Shown here: positions 24,403-31,685 of the stretch, in pieces | Layout of the letters: each line of letters begins with the position of its first letter | Position numbering within the stretch: the first letter of the stretch is position 1 | DNA from: DATBSK01 sp964532485 | Lineage (GTDB): Bacteria > Actinomycetota > Acidimicrobiia > IMCC26256 > PALSA-555 | Reading direction: 5' to 3' | DNA: 61,117 nucleotides | Assembly: GCA_964532485.1 (NCBI GenBank) | Contig: CAZHKE010000015.1 | Span: 1 to 61,117, forward strand | Position numbers and translations under genes: made by a program | The notes under the pieces: generated by a model | Databases searched by the model: none | What the model saw: the letters and a program-made list of their open reading frames with translations, nothing else | Told to the model about the DNA's origin: nothing

Positions 24403-25338
24403 TCAGGCAAGATACGGCTCGAGATCGCCCAGCTCGTGCGCACGACCGGTCTCGTCGAACGCGAGGCCGACGGCGCCGCGCTCGCGGAGGACGGCTGCCG
24501 CTGACGCCGTGTCGCTCGTCAGGAACGCCGCCGTCGCTCCGACCTCGGCGGAGGCGGCATCACCGGCGACGACCGTGACCGAGGTCCAGGGCACCGTGGC
24601 GGAGGCGCCCGTGCGCGGGTCGATCACGTGGTGGGCGAGTCCGTCGGCCCGTCGCCAGACCCGGCGCCGGGCGCTCGTCGTGGCGACGCCGCCATCGGAG
24701 AGCGCCAGCGTCCCCCGCGTTGCGGACGCCGACGTGTCGCCCGGCTCGGCGTCGATCGCGACCGACCACGCTCGATCGTCCGGGGGCGTCCCCAGCACTC
24801 GCAGGTCGCCGCCGAGGTTCACGCACACACCGGCCGCGCCGGCGGCACGAAGCTCGGCCGCGACGAGATCGGCCGCGAAGCCCTTGCCGATCCCGCCCGG
24901 GTCGATCTCGGTGCCCGGACCGAGCCGAATCGAGCGCACGATCGGATCGAGCGCGACGGCGCTCACACCGGGAGCAGGCGTCGCGGGCGACGAGGCAACG
25001 GTGCCCGGATCGAGGGATGCGAAATCACGGTCGTAGCCGGCGGCGACGAGTGAGCGCAGCACCGTCGGGTCGAACGCCCCGCCCGTCGCCCGTGACTCGG
25101 CGACCGCCCGCGAGACGAGGTCGTAGGTGACCGGCGAGACGACCACCGGAGCACCGTCTGCCGCGTTGAGACGGGAGATCTCGCTGTCGGGGCGGAACCG
25201 CGACCAGCGTGCCTCGAGGTCGTCGAGGCGCAGCATCGCATCGTCGACGAGCTCCGGTGGGCCGCCGATCACGATGACGTGGACCCGGGTGCCCATCACG
25301 CAGCCCGAGCGCTCCGTTCGTCGTACCAGCGCGCGCAT
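24403..25338 (-). CDS. FAD:protein FMN transferase (ApbE family)
   Basis: Attaches FMN to a Thr/Ser of extracytoplasmic flavoproteins. In 311 aa it has the start CVMGTRVHVIV, RFRPDSEISRLNA, GTEIDPGGIGKGFAADLVA (flavin and Mg site), CVNLGGDLRVLG, DGGVATTSARRR and HHVIDPRTGASA, all in family order. No clear lipoprotein signal is seen. ATG 25338 is set by a TATCGT hexamer 6 nt upstream. The 24266-24402 gap separates it from the membrane electron-transfer genes, which lie downstream on the same strand. Confidence 0.92.
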   Translation of the reverse strand: MRALVRRTERSGCVMGTRVHVIVIGGPPELVDDAMLRLDDLEARWSRFRPDSEISRLNAADGAPVVVSPVTYDLVSRAVAESRATGGAFDPTVLRSLVAAGYDRDFASLDPGTVASSPATPAPGVSAVALDPIVRSIRLGPGTEIDPGGIGKGFAADLVAAELRAAGAAGVCVNLGGDLRVLGTPPDDRAWSVAIDAEPGDTSASATRGTLALSDGGVATTSARRRVWRRADGLAHHVIDPRTGASATVPWTSVTVVAGDAASAEVGATAAFLTSDTASAAAVLRERGAVGLAFDETGRAHELGDLEPYLA

Positions 25339-25344
25339 GGCCGC

Positions 25345-25350
25345 ACGATA
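25345..25350 (-). promoter_or_regulatory. -10 hexamer of a leaderless promoter (apbE)
   Basis: TATCGT on the minus strand, 6 nt before ATG 25338. Confidence 0.5.
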
Positions 25351-25383
25351 CGGATCGGCCGTCGCGCCCGACCCCAGGTGCCT

Positions 25384-25402
25384 GCAAAGTCTCGGCAAAG
25401 TC
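25384..25402 (+). promoter_or_regulatory. 11-bp-spaced direct repeat, candidate response-regulator site
   Basis: GCAAAGTC occurs at 25384-25391 and 25395-25402, an 11-bp step typical of binding sites for OmpR-type dimers. It sits between divergent apbE and the regulator gene, about 50-68 bp before the predicted regulator transcription start, so it could serve autoregulation and apbE control. Confidence 0.4.
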
Positions 25403-25439
25403 GTCGCTCCTGGGCCTGATGGCTGCGTCAGCGTTGTGG

Positions 25440-25445
25440 CAGCGT
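25440..25445 (+). promoter_or_regulatory. -10 hexamer of a leaderless promoter (second response regulator)
   Basis: CAGCGT, 6 nt before GTG 25452; this supports GTG 25452 over ATG 25419. Confidence 0.4.
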
Positions 25446-25451
25446 TGCCTG

Positions 25452-26147
25452 GTGCGCGTGCTCATCGTCGAGGACGACGACCGAATCGCCACGCCGCTCT
25501 GCAAGGGCCTCGACCGGGAAGGCATGCAGACAGAGCGCGTCAAGACCGGTGGTGAGGCGTTGGCGAGCTTCGAGGGCGAGCCGGACGGGCCCCGCGCCGA
25601 CGTGATCCTGCTCGACCTCCGACTGCCCGACGTCGACGGATTCGACGTCTGCCGTCGGATCCGGGCCGTCGATCCCGACGTGCCGATCATCGTCGTGACC
25701 GCGCGCGGAGAAGAGGTCGACCGCGTGCTGGGGCTCGAGCTCGGGGCCGACGACTACGTCGTGAAGCCGTTCGGGTTCCGTGAGCTCCTCGCCCGCATCC
25801 GCGCCGTGACCCGGCGTGCGCAGGCACGCACCGCGGCGGCACCTCCGGTGCAGGAGCTCGGCGCGCTCTCGATCGACCGTCGGACGCGCTCGGTCAGCGT
25901 CGACGGCGGTGAGGTCTCCCTCACGCAGAAGGAGTTCGACCTCCTGTCGCTCCTTGCCGAGGACCCGGGCGCGGTGTGCTCGAGGATCCGGATCCTCGAG
26001 GAGGTCTGGGACCCGCACTGGTACGGGCCGACCAAGACGCTCGACGTCCACGTCGCGACGCTTCGCAAGAAGCTCGGGCACCCGGAGTGGATCGAGACGG
26101 TGCGCGGCGTCGGTTTCCGCCTCGAGGTGTCACCGGGCGATCGATGA
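25452..26147 (+). CDS. OmpR/PhoB-family response regulator
   Basis: 231 aa. Receiver motifs: VEDDDR, phosphoacceptor Asp in VILLDLRLPDVDG, VVTARGEE and the Lys of YVVKPFGFRELLAR. The C-terminal winged helix has VSLTQKEFDLLSLLAEDPGA and TKTLDVHVATLRKKLG. Starting at GTG 25452 gives the standard VRVLIVEDDDR beginning; the in-frame ATG at 25419 would add 11 residues. Coupled to the kinase gene by an ATGA overlap. Likely regulates the divergent apbE or itself. Confidence 0.92.
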   Translation: MRVLIVEDDDRIATPLCKGLDREGMQTERVKTGGEALASFEGEPDGPRADVILLDLRLPDVDGFDVCRRIRAVDPDVPIIVVTARGEEVDRVLGLELGADDYVVKPFGFRELLARIRAVTRRAQARTAAAPPVQELGALSIDRRTRSVSVDGGEVSLTQKEFDLLSLLAEDPGAVCSRIRILEEVWDPHWYGPTKTLDVHVATLRKKLGHPEWIETVRGVGFRLEVSPGDR

Positions 26148-27520
26148 CGCGTCGATTGCTCCTCAGCTACCTGTCGATCACGGTGCTCGTCCTGCTGATG
26201 CTCGAGATCCCACTGGGTTTCGAGCTCGCCGGCTCCGAGCGTCGGCACCTCGAGAACGACGTGCAGCACGACGCGTTCGCGCTCGCGCTGCGCTCGGAGG
26301 AGCTTCTGGAACAGCCGGAGCAATCGATGGCCGCGCTCCAGGAGCTCTCCGACCAGTACCAGGCCGAGCAGGGCGGTCGGGTCGTGTTCGTCGACTCCGA
26401 CGGCCAGGTCCTGAGCGACAGCGATCCGCCCGCGAATCGTGAGACGTCGGGACGGGACTTCACGTCGCGCCCGGAGATCGCGCGGGCGCTCGACGGGAGG
26501 GAGACCACCGGAGAGCGCTACTCACGCACGCTCGACACCGACCTCCTCTACGTGGCGGTGCCGATCGCGACCGGTGGTGAGCTCCACGGCGCGGTCCGGG
26601 TCACGTACCCACTCTCGTTCGTGAACGAGCGGATCCGCCGCAACTGGCTCGTCCTCGCGGGAGTGGGCGGGGTCGTGCTCGCCGTCGTGTTCCTGGTCTC
26701 GGTGGTCCTGGCACGCTCCCTCGCGAAGCCGATCGAGGACCTCGAGCGGGGCGCGATCGCGCTCGGTCGGGGTGATCTCGGCACACGCGTACGCGTGCCG
26801 GAGGGACCCCACGAGATGGAAGCCCTCGCTCGATCGTTCAACACGACGGCGGCCCGGCTCGAGCAGCTGGTGTCGGCGCAGCGGTCGTTCGTCGCCGACG
26901 CCTCGCACCAGCTGCGGACGCCGCTGGCCGCGTTGCGCCTCCGGTTGGAGAACCTCGACGATCAGGTGAGCCGCGAGGGTCGGGACGATCTCGAGGGCGC
27001 GTTGGACGAGGTGAGCCGGCTCTCGGTGCTGGTCGACGGGCTCCTCGAGCTCGCGCGAGCCGAACGCCACGGATCCTCGCCTCGATCGATCGATCTCCGC
27101 TCGCTGGTCACCGAACGCCGCGACGCGTGGTCGGCGTTCGCGGCCGAGCACGGGGTCACGATCGACGTCTCGGTCGACGGTGGTTCGGTGCTCGCGACAC
27201 CGGGGCGTCTCGAGCAGGTCCTCGACAACCTGTTGAACAACGCGCTCGAGGTCGCGCCTTCGGGCTCGTCGATCGACGTCCGTTCGGAGCGCGCGGGCTC
27301 GACGGTCGACGTTCACGTCGCCGACGCCGGACCGGGGATGACCGACGACGAGCGGGCGAGAGCGTTCGACCGGTTCTGGAGCGCCGAGGAAGGCGGGAGC
27401 GGGTTCGGGCTCGGACTCGCGATCGTCCGCCAGCTCGTCGTCGCCGACGGTGGCGACGTGCGCCTGCTGCGGTCGAGCGCCGGCGGTCTCGACGCCGTGG
27501 TCAGCCTGCCGGCTGGGTGA
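26144..27520 (+). CDS. Sensor histidine kinase
   Basis: 458 aa. N-terminal helix (LLLSYLSITVLVLLMLEIPL), an extracytoplasmic domain of about 140 residues with a PAS/CACHE-like core (RVVFVDSDGQVLSDSD), a second helix (WLVLAGVGGVVLAVVFLVSV), HAMP, the H-box VADASHQLRTPLAALRL, N-box LDNLLNNALEVAP, and ATP-binding DAGPGMT and GSGFGLGLAIVRQLV. Partner of the regulator upstream. Its last 20 bp overlap the convergent membrane-protein gene. Confidence 0.93.
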   Translation: MTRRLLLSYLSITVLVLLMLEIPLGFELAGSERRHLENDVQHDAFALALRSEELLEQPEQSMAALQELSDQYQAEQGGRVVFVDSDGQVLSDSDPPANRETSGRDFTSRPEIARALDGRETTGERYSRTLDTDLLYVAVPIATGGELHGAVRVTYPLSFVNERIRRNWLVLAGVGGVVLAVVFLVSVVLARSLAKPIEDLERGAIALGRGDLGTRVRVPEGPHEMEALARSFNTTAARLEQLVSAQRSFVADASHQLRTPLAALRLRLENLDDQVSREGRDDLEGALDEVSRLSVLVDGLLELARAERHGSSPRSIDLRSLVTERRDAWSAFAAEHGVTIDVSVDGGSVLATPGRLEQVLDNLLNNALEVAPSGSSIDVRSERAGSTVDVHVADAGPGMTDDERARAFDRFWSAEEGGSGFGLGLAIVRQLVVADGGDVRLLRSSAGGLDAVVSLPAG

Positions 27521-28274
27521 TCGCCGGGCGACGGAACGCCACGGTGCCGATGCCGACGGCCATGGCGAGGGCGGTCGTGGCGACCAGTCCGACCCATCCC
27601 CACGCCGCGAACGCCGCGACCAGCGCGACCACGACCTGGGTCGCGATCACCGCGCGCCGCACGACCGGTCCGAGTGCGTGGAACCGGCGGTGGAACGCCG
27701 CGAGTCCGTCGAACGTGTCGAAGCGCGCGGTCGCGAGCACGACGACGCCGCGCACGAGCGCGAACGTGAGCGCGACCGCGAGCGCGATCCAGACGGACGC
27801 GCCGAGCGCACCGAACGCGATCATCACGAACACGGCCGCGGTCATGATGTACGTGGCGACGCCGGTGCCGATCTGCCATCCGAAGCCGACGCCGTAGAGC
27901 CACCCGCGGTATCGGGGCAGCCAGTCCTCGTTGACCTGGCGCCGGTTGAACGGAGGCGACCAGGGAAGCACGTGGGCATCGCTCGCGGCGCCGGCCAGCG
28001 CGATGACGGCAGCCGTCCCCGCAGCCGCGGCGGCACCGACGCCGAGCGCATCGACGACGACCGCGAGCGCCATCATCGCCGCGCCGAGCGTCGCGCCGCC
28101 GGCGAGCGCACCGAGCACGAACCATGTGGCTGTGACCGGGTACCGCTGGCCGCGGGAGCGCTCCGCGAGCGGGTTGAGCTGGGAGAGCATCGACTGCCCG
28201 CACGGCGACCACGTGGAGTAGCAGGCCGCGGCGCCGGCCACGACGAACGCCAGGACGTCGACTGTCTCGCGCAC
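27501..28274 (-). CDS. Polytopic membrane protein with SPCG motif (MauF/CcdA-like plan)
   Basis: 257 aa, about seven transmembrane helices. Near the N-terminus is CYSTWSPCGQSMLSQLNP; a Ser-Pro-Cys-Gly at the start of a helix occurs in MauF and DsbD/CcdA-like proteins that pass reducing power across the membrane. Only one or two Cys are present, so the comparison is tentative. The start is GTG 28274, supported by TACGAT 6 nt upstream. Confidence 0.6.
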   Translation of the reverse strand: MRETVDVLAFVVAGAAACYSTWSPCGQSMLSQLNPLAERSRGQRYPVTATWFVLGALAGGATLGAAMMALAVVVDALGVGAAAAAGTAAVIALAGAASDAHVLPWSPPFNRRQVNEDWLPRYRGWLYGVGFGWQIGTGVATYIMTAAVFVMIAFGALGASVWIALAVALTFALVRGVVVLATARFDTFDGLAAFHRRFHALGPVVRRAVIATQVVVALVAAFAAWGWVGLVATTALAMAVGIGTVAFRRPAITQPAG

Positions 28275-28280
28275 GTGGCC

Positions 28281-28286
28281 ATCGTA
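28281..28286 (-). promoter_or_regulatory. -10 hexamer of a leaderless promoter (membrane protein)
   Basis: TACGAT on the minus strand, 6 nt before GTG 28274. Confidence 0.5.
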
Positions 28287-28312
28287 CGCGGCCCTCGCCG
28301 TGTCGGCGCGCC

Positions 28313-29044
28313 TCAGTCGAACCAGTCCCACTGCCAGGGCGTGATCGTCTCGAGCGGGCCGGCGTACTGCGGCTGCACGGTGCCGTCGCGCCAACGTGCC
28401 TCGACGAGTGGTGCGAGCGCTCCTGTCACGCTCATCGGATCGTCCTCGAGGTACACGACCGCGATGCGTCGGTTCCCGGGCTCCCACACGAGCCGGTTGA
28501 GCCGCGGGCTGGTCGCGAACGACCACACACCGGCGACGCCCTCGACGTCGAGCACCGACGGCGTCCACTCGCGGTGCAGCCACCGCTCGCGTGCGTCGTC
28601 GCCCGCGCCGTCGGGCGCCTCGACGATCACGAAGACGCCGCGGTGGGGACGGTAGGGGACCGCTTCCCCCGAGATCAGCGCGCTCGGAGCCGCATTGGCC
28701 TCGAGCACCTGGAGCGGACCCGAGAGATGCGAGCGCCGATGCTCGTGGAAGCGCCCGAGGCTCCGCAGTCGCTGGCCGAGCGCGAGGAACTCGTCGAGCG
28801 TCTCCTCCACCGGCTGCGTCATCAGATAGAGCGTCACGTAGTGCGTGGTCGACAGCCCGCCGTCGGCGGCGAGGCGTGCGCGCGTGCACGCCGGCGTGGC
28901 GACCCAGCGCTGCCCGAACGCGACGCCGCGCAGCGGGAGCTGCTCGGGCATGTGGTCGAGCTGGTGCCACTCGTTGTACGCCCGGTGCTCGTGGGGATCG
29001 GTGATCTCCGTGAACGAGAAGAACCCGACCTCGACCTTGTTCAT
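28313..29044 (-). CDS. Uncharacterised protein, possible duplicated alpha/beta-barrel
   Basis: 243 aa, soluble. The opening KVEVGFFSFTEI and the segment HEHRAYNEWHQLDHMPEQL resemble the dimeric alpha/beta-barrel (EthD/NIPSNAP-like) pattern, and a second similar half may start at RGVFVIVEAPDGAGDDARER with WLHREWTPSVL. No catalytic motif recognised. Starts at ATG 29044; divergent from the amidohydrolase. Confidence 0.6.
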   Translation of the reverse strand: MNKVEVGFFSFTEITDPHEHRAYNEWHQLDHMPEQLPLRGVAFGQRWVATPACTRARLAADGGLSTTHYVTLYLMTQPVEETLDEFLALGQRLRSLGRFHEHRRSHLSGPLQVLEANAAPSALISGEAVPYRPHRGVFVIVEAPDGAGDDARERWLHREWTPSVLDVEGVAGVWSFATSPRLNRLVWEPGNRRIAVVYLEDDPMSVTGALAPLVEARWRDGTVQPQYAGPLETITPWQWDWFD

Positions 29045-29201
29045 CGCCGCCACGCGTACCACGGACGGCGCCGACGGTGTCGCGACCCGAGCCGCTCCGC
29101 AGACGCCGCAGCAGGGCTCGGGGTTCACCCGAGGGCGACGGGGGTACGGTCGCCGCGGGCTGATGGTCGCGTCGCCGCCTCAGCCGATGTCGTCGGGTGG
29201 G

Positions 29202-29207
29202 TAGCCT
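29202..29207 (+). promoter_or_regulatory. -10 hexamer of a leaderless promoter (amidohydrolase)
   Basis: TAGCCT, 7 nt before GTG 29215. It favours this start over GTG 29197, which lies upstream of the hexamer. Confidence 0.45.
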
Positions 29208-29214
29208 CGACGAC

Positions 29215-30294
29215 GTGACCGCGACGATCGACACGTACCGGCAGGCCACGTTCATCTCGACCGACTCGCACGTGACCGAGCCGATCGAGCTCTATCAGGA
29301 CCGCGTCGACGCCCCCTACCGCGACCGCAGCCCGCGCATCGAGACCAAGGACGGTTGGCGCACGCTGTTCGTGGAGGGGCTCGACCCCCGCAAGCTCATG
29401 ACCGCCTCGGAGCGCGAGGTCGCGATCGTCGGCGGCGACGACCCCGCCGAGCGCTTCCGCGACCAGGAGCGCGACGGTGTGGTCGCCGAGGTGATCTTCC
29501 CGACGTTCGCGTTGCAGGCGTGCTTCGCGTCCGACGACCCGGGGCTCCAGCTCCAGCTCTGTCGCGCCTACAACGGGTGGGCGAGAGAGATCTTCGGCGG
29601 CGAGCGTCGGCTGCTCGCGGTGGGTCTCGTGCCCATGCTCGACATCGACGACGCGATCACCGAGGCGACGAGCCTCGCCGCTGCCGGCTGCCGCGCGCTC
29701 TTCCTGCCCGCACGCGTGCCGTCCCGCCCCTACAACGACGCCGAGTACGACCGCTTCTGGGCGATGGCCTCCGAGCTCGGCCTGCCACTCACGTTCCACT
29801 CCGGCACCGGCCACGAGCCGCGCGTCGTGCGTGGCCCCGGGGGCGCGGTGATCAACTACCTCCTCGGTGCGCAGCTCGACGGCCCGATGGTCATGCTCGC
29901 GATGGCCGCGGGCGGTGCGCTCGACCGCTTCCCCGAGCTGCGGATCGTGACCGTCGAGACCGGCGCGTCGTGGCTGGCGTGGATCATGACGCAGGCCGAC
30001 GCCATCTACGACGACCACATCATGTTCGCCAAGCCGAAGCTCTCGCTGAAGCCGAGCGAGCTGCTGCGCCGGCAGGCGCACGCGACGTTCATGTACGACC
30101 CCGTCGCGATCAACAACCGTCACGTCACCGGCGTCGAGATGCTGATGTGGGGCAACGACTACCCGCACCCCGAGGGGACATGGCCCTCGTCGCAGGAGGT
30201 CGCGGCCAAGCAGTTCGCCGACGTCCCCGACGACGAGCTCGGCGCCATCGTCGGCGGCACGGCGGCCCGGGTCTTCGGCTTCGACGTCGCCTGA
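29215..30294 (+). CDS. Amidohydrolase family metal-dependent hydrolase
   Basis: 359 aa, amidohydrolase-2 (PF04909) type TIM barrel. STDSHVTEP replaces the usual HxH by a single His at strand 1; LPLTFHSGTGHEP supplies the strand-5 His, IVTVETGASWLAWIM the following segment, and MLMWGNDYPHPEGTWP the final Asp region. Relatives include decarboxylases and hydrolases of ring-cleavage products. A second member of the family is at 47506-48648. The substrate is unknown. Confidence 0.85.
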   Translation: MTATIDTYRQATFISTDSHVTEPIELYQDRVDAPYRDRSPRIETKDGWRTLFVEGLDPRKLMTASEREVAIVGGDDPAERFRDQERDGVVAEVIFPTFALQACFASDDPGLQLQLCRAYNGWAREIFGGERRLLAVGLVPMLDIDDAITEATSLAAAGCRALFLPARVPSRPYNDAEYDRFWAMASELGLPLTFHSGTGHEPRVVRGPGGAVINYLLGAQLDGPMVMLAMAAGGALDRFPELRIVTVETGASWLAWIMTQADAIYDDHIMFAKPKLSLKPSELLRRQAHATFMYDPVAINNRHVTGVEMLMWGNDYPHPEGTWPSSQEVAAKQFADVPDDELGAIVGGTAARVFGFDVA

Positions 30295-30348
30295 CCAGCA
30301 GGTTTCCAGGTGCCCGACGGAAGCGGTGGCATGGCGAGTCCGGTTTGC

Positions 30349-30354
30349 TAGCGT
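30349..30354 (+). promoter_or_regulatory. -10 hexamer for the cold-shock gene
   Basis: TAGCGT with TGGCAT (30327-30332) 16 bp upstream as a possible -35. Transcription from about 30361 gives an 84-nt leader, in keeping with the long structured leaders of cold-shock mRNAs. Confidence 0.45.
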
Positions 30355-30444
30355 TTGTCTCGACACAGTTCAGCGATATCTGTTGCCACCCCATCCAGGC
30401 GTTCGGCAGCACTCGCGGACACCACCCCCGATGGGAGCATCACA

Positions 30445-30648
30445 ATGGCAACACGAGGCACCGTGAAGTGGTTCAACGCGGAGAAGGGCTACGGCTTCAT
30501 CTCCCGAGAGGGCGCTGACGACGTCTTCGTCCACTTCTCTGCGATCCAGGGCGACGGCTACCGCACCCTCGAAGAGGGTCAGGCGGTCGAGTTCGACGTC
30601 GGCCCGGGTCGAAAGGGCGAGGAAGCCCAGAACGTCCGCGTCGTCTGA
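30445..30648 (+). CDS. Cold-shock protein (CspA family)
   Basis: 67 aa, a single OB-fold that binds single-stranded RNA or DNA and acts as an RNA chaperone. Both RNA-binding motifs are present: KWFNAEKGYGFIS (RNP1) and DVFVHFSAI (RNP2). Length is standard. ATG 30445 has GGGAG 8 nt upstream; an in-frame start at 30355 would only translate the leader. A hairpin follows the stop. Confidence 0.95.
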   Translation: MATRGTVKWFNAEKGYGFISREGADDVFVHFSAIQGDGYRTLEEGQAVEFDVGPGRKGEEAQNVRVV

Positions 30649-30658
30649 CGCCTGCTCG

Positions 30659-30704
30659 GCGGGCGGCATCCGCTCGGCTCTCGAAGCCGTGAGGTGCCGC
30701 CCGC
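30659..30704 (+). terminator. Terminator hairpin after the cold-shock gene
   Basis: Perfect 10-bp arms GCGGGCGGCA (30659-30668) and TGCCGCCCGC (30695-30704), with an inner CGGCT/AGCCG hairpin (30675-30689). It begins 10 nt after the stop codon. No T run follows. Confidence 0.7.
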
Positions 30705-30714
30705 ACGAGTACCA

Positions 30715-30749
30715 CCACGATCCACGATCCACGATCCACGATCCACGAT
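30715..30749. repeat. Heptanucleotide tandem repeat, 5 copies
   Basis: CCACGAT is repeated five times exactly (30715-30749), between the cold-shock terminator and the convergent SDR gene. No spacer, gene or hairpin is associated. Confidence 0.95.
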
Positions 30750-30812
30750 CCGCTCCGCCGACGCGCGCGTCGCCGAGGTCCCCCATCTCATGACGTCCGC
30801 GCTCCGCCGCGG

Positions 30813-31670
30813 TCAGCGGCTGCCATCGCTCGACTGAGCCGCCGCGCCTTCGGGTGCGAGCGATGCTGCCGCGGCCGCCTGCACGTCCTGTCGACGGCCG
30901 CCGCGGGCGCGCTTGGTCGTCGCGAGGTCCGAAAGGCGCGCCATGCCCGGCATCGAGCCGAGCCGGCTGATGCCGAGCACGCGCGGCACGCTGATCGTCC
31001 GGTAGCCCGGGATCCGGCGCGTGAGCGCGCGCCGGATCGCTCGTGCGACCGACTCCGCCGACATGCCGTAGTCGAGCCCGCCGGGCTCCGCTGCCGGTGC
31101 ACCGGTCGTGGCCCTCGCGAGGAACTCCGTCTTGATCGGGCCCGGCGCGATGAGCGTCACGTCGACGCCGCGGCCGCGTAGCTCGCGGCGAAGGCCGTCG
31201 GTGAAGCCCTGCACGGCGAACTTCGTCGTGCAGTACACGGTCTCACCGGGCACGCCGACGAAGCCTGCGACCGAGCCCACGTTGACGATGTGACCGCGCT
31301 TGCGGGCGAGCATCTCGGGCAGCACCCGCTGGGTGAGGTCGATCAGCGCGAGCACGTTCAGCTCCAGGAGGGCGCGGACGTCGTCGGTGGGCATCTCCTC
31401 GACCAGCCCCTTCCAGCCGATGCCCGCGTTGTTGACGAGGACGTCGATCTCGCCGGCCGCGGTGACCAGCGCCTCCCGGTCGGCTTCCTGGGTGACGTCG
31501 GCCCGCTGGATCTCGATGCCGGGCTGTTCGGCGGCGAGCGCACGAAGCCGCGCCTCGTCGCGCGCGGCGGCGAGCACGTGCGCGCCCTCGCGCGCGAGCA
31601 GTGCTGCCGTGGCGCGGCCGATGCCCAGCGACGCGCCGGTGACCACGACGTTCGCTCCCCGAAGCCTCAT
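30813..31670 (-). CDS. Short-chain dehydrogenase/reductase
   Basis: 285 aa, classical SDR: cofactor motif VVVTGASLGIGRA, NNAGIG, catalytic Ser in IVNVGSVAGFVG, and YCTTKFAVQGF (Tyr and Lys). The residues after the second strand (AARDEARL) suit NADP(H). A 40-residue Ala/Arg-rich C-terminal tail is extra. It follows the FAD-dependent oxidoreductase by 12 bp; a TAGCGT that includes that gene's stop lies 9 nt before this ATG, so it may also have its own promoter. Substrate unknown. Confidence 0.9.
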   Translation of the reverse strand: MRLRGANVVVTGASLGIGRATAALLAREGAHVLAAARDEARLRALAAEQPGIEIQRADVTQEADREALVTAAGEIDVLVNNAGIGWKGLVEEMPTDDVRALLELNVLALIDLTQRVLPEMLARKRGHIVNVGSVAGFVGVPGETVYCTTKFAVQGFTDGLRRELRGRGVDVTLIAPGPIKTEFLARATTGAPAAEPGGLDYGMSAESVARAIRRALTRRIPGYRTISVPRVLGISRLGSMPGMARLSDLATTKRARGGRRQDVQAAAAASLAPEGAAAQSSDGSR

Positions 31671-31679
31671 CAGACGGGC

Positions 31680-31685
31680 ACGCTA
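31680..31685 (-). promoter_or_regulatory. -10-like hexamer overlapping a stop codon (SDR)
   Basis: TAGCGT on the minus strand. Its TAG is the stop of the upstream flavoprotein; ATG 31670 is 9 nt further on. Confidence 0.3.

Noticed and set aside
30355..30444. Longer cold-shock protein starting at 30355
   Set aside because: It would translate the mRNA leader; the family starts at ATG 30445.
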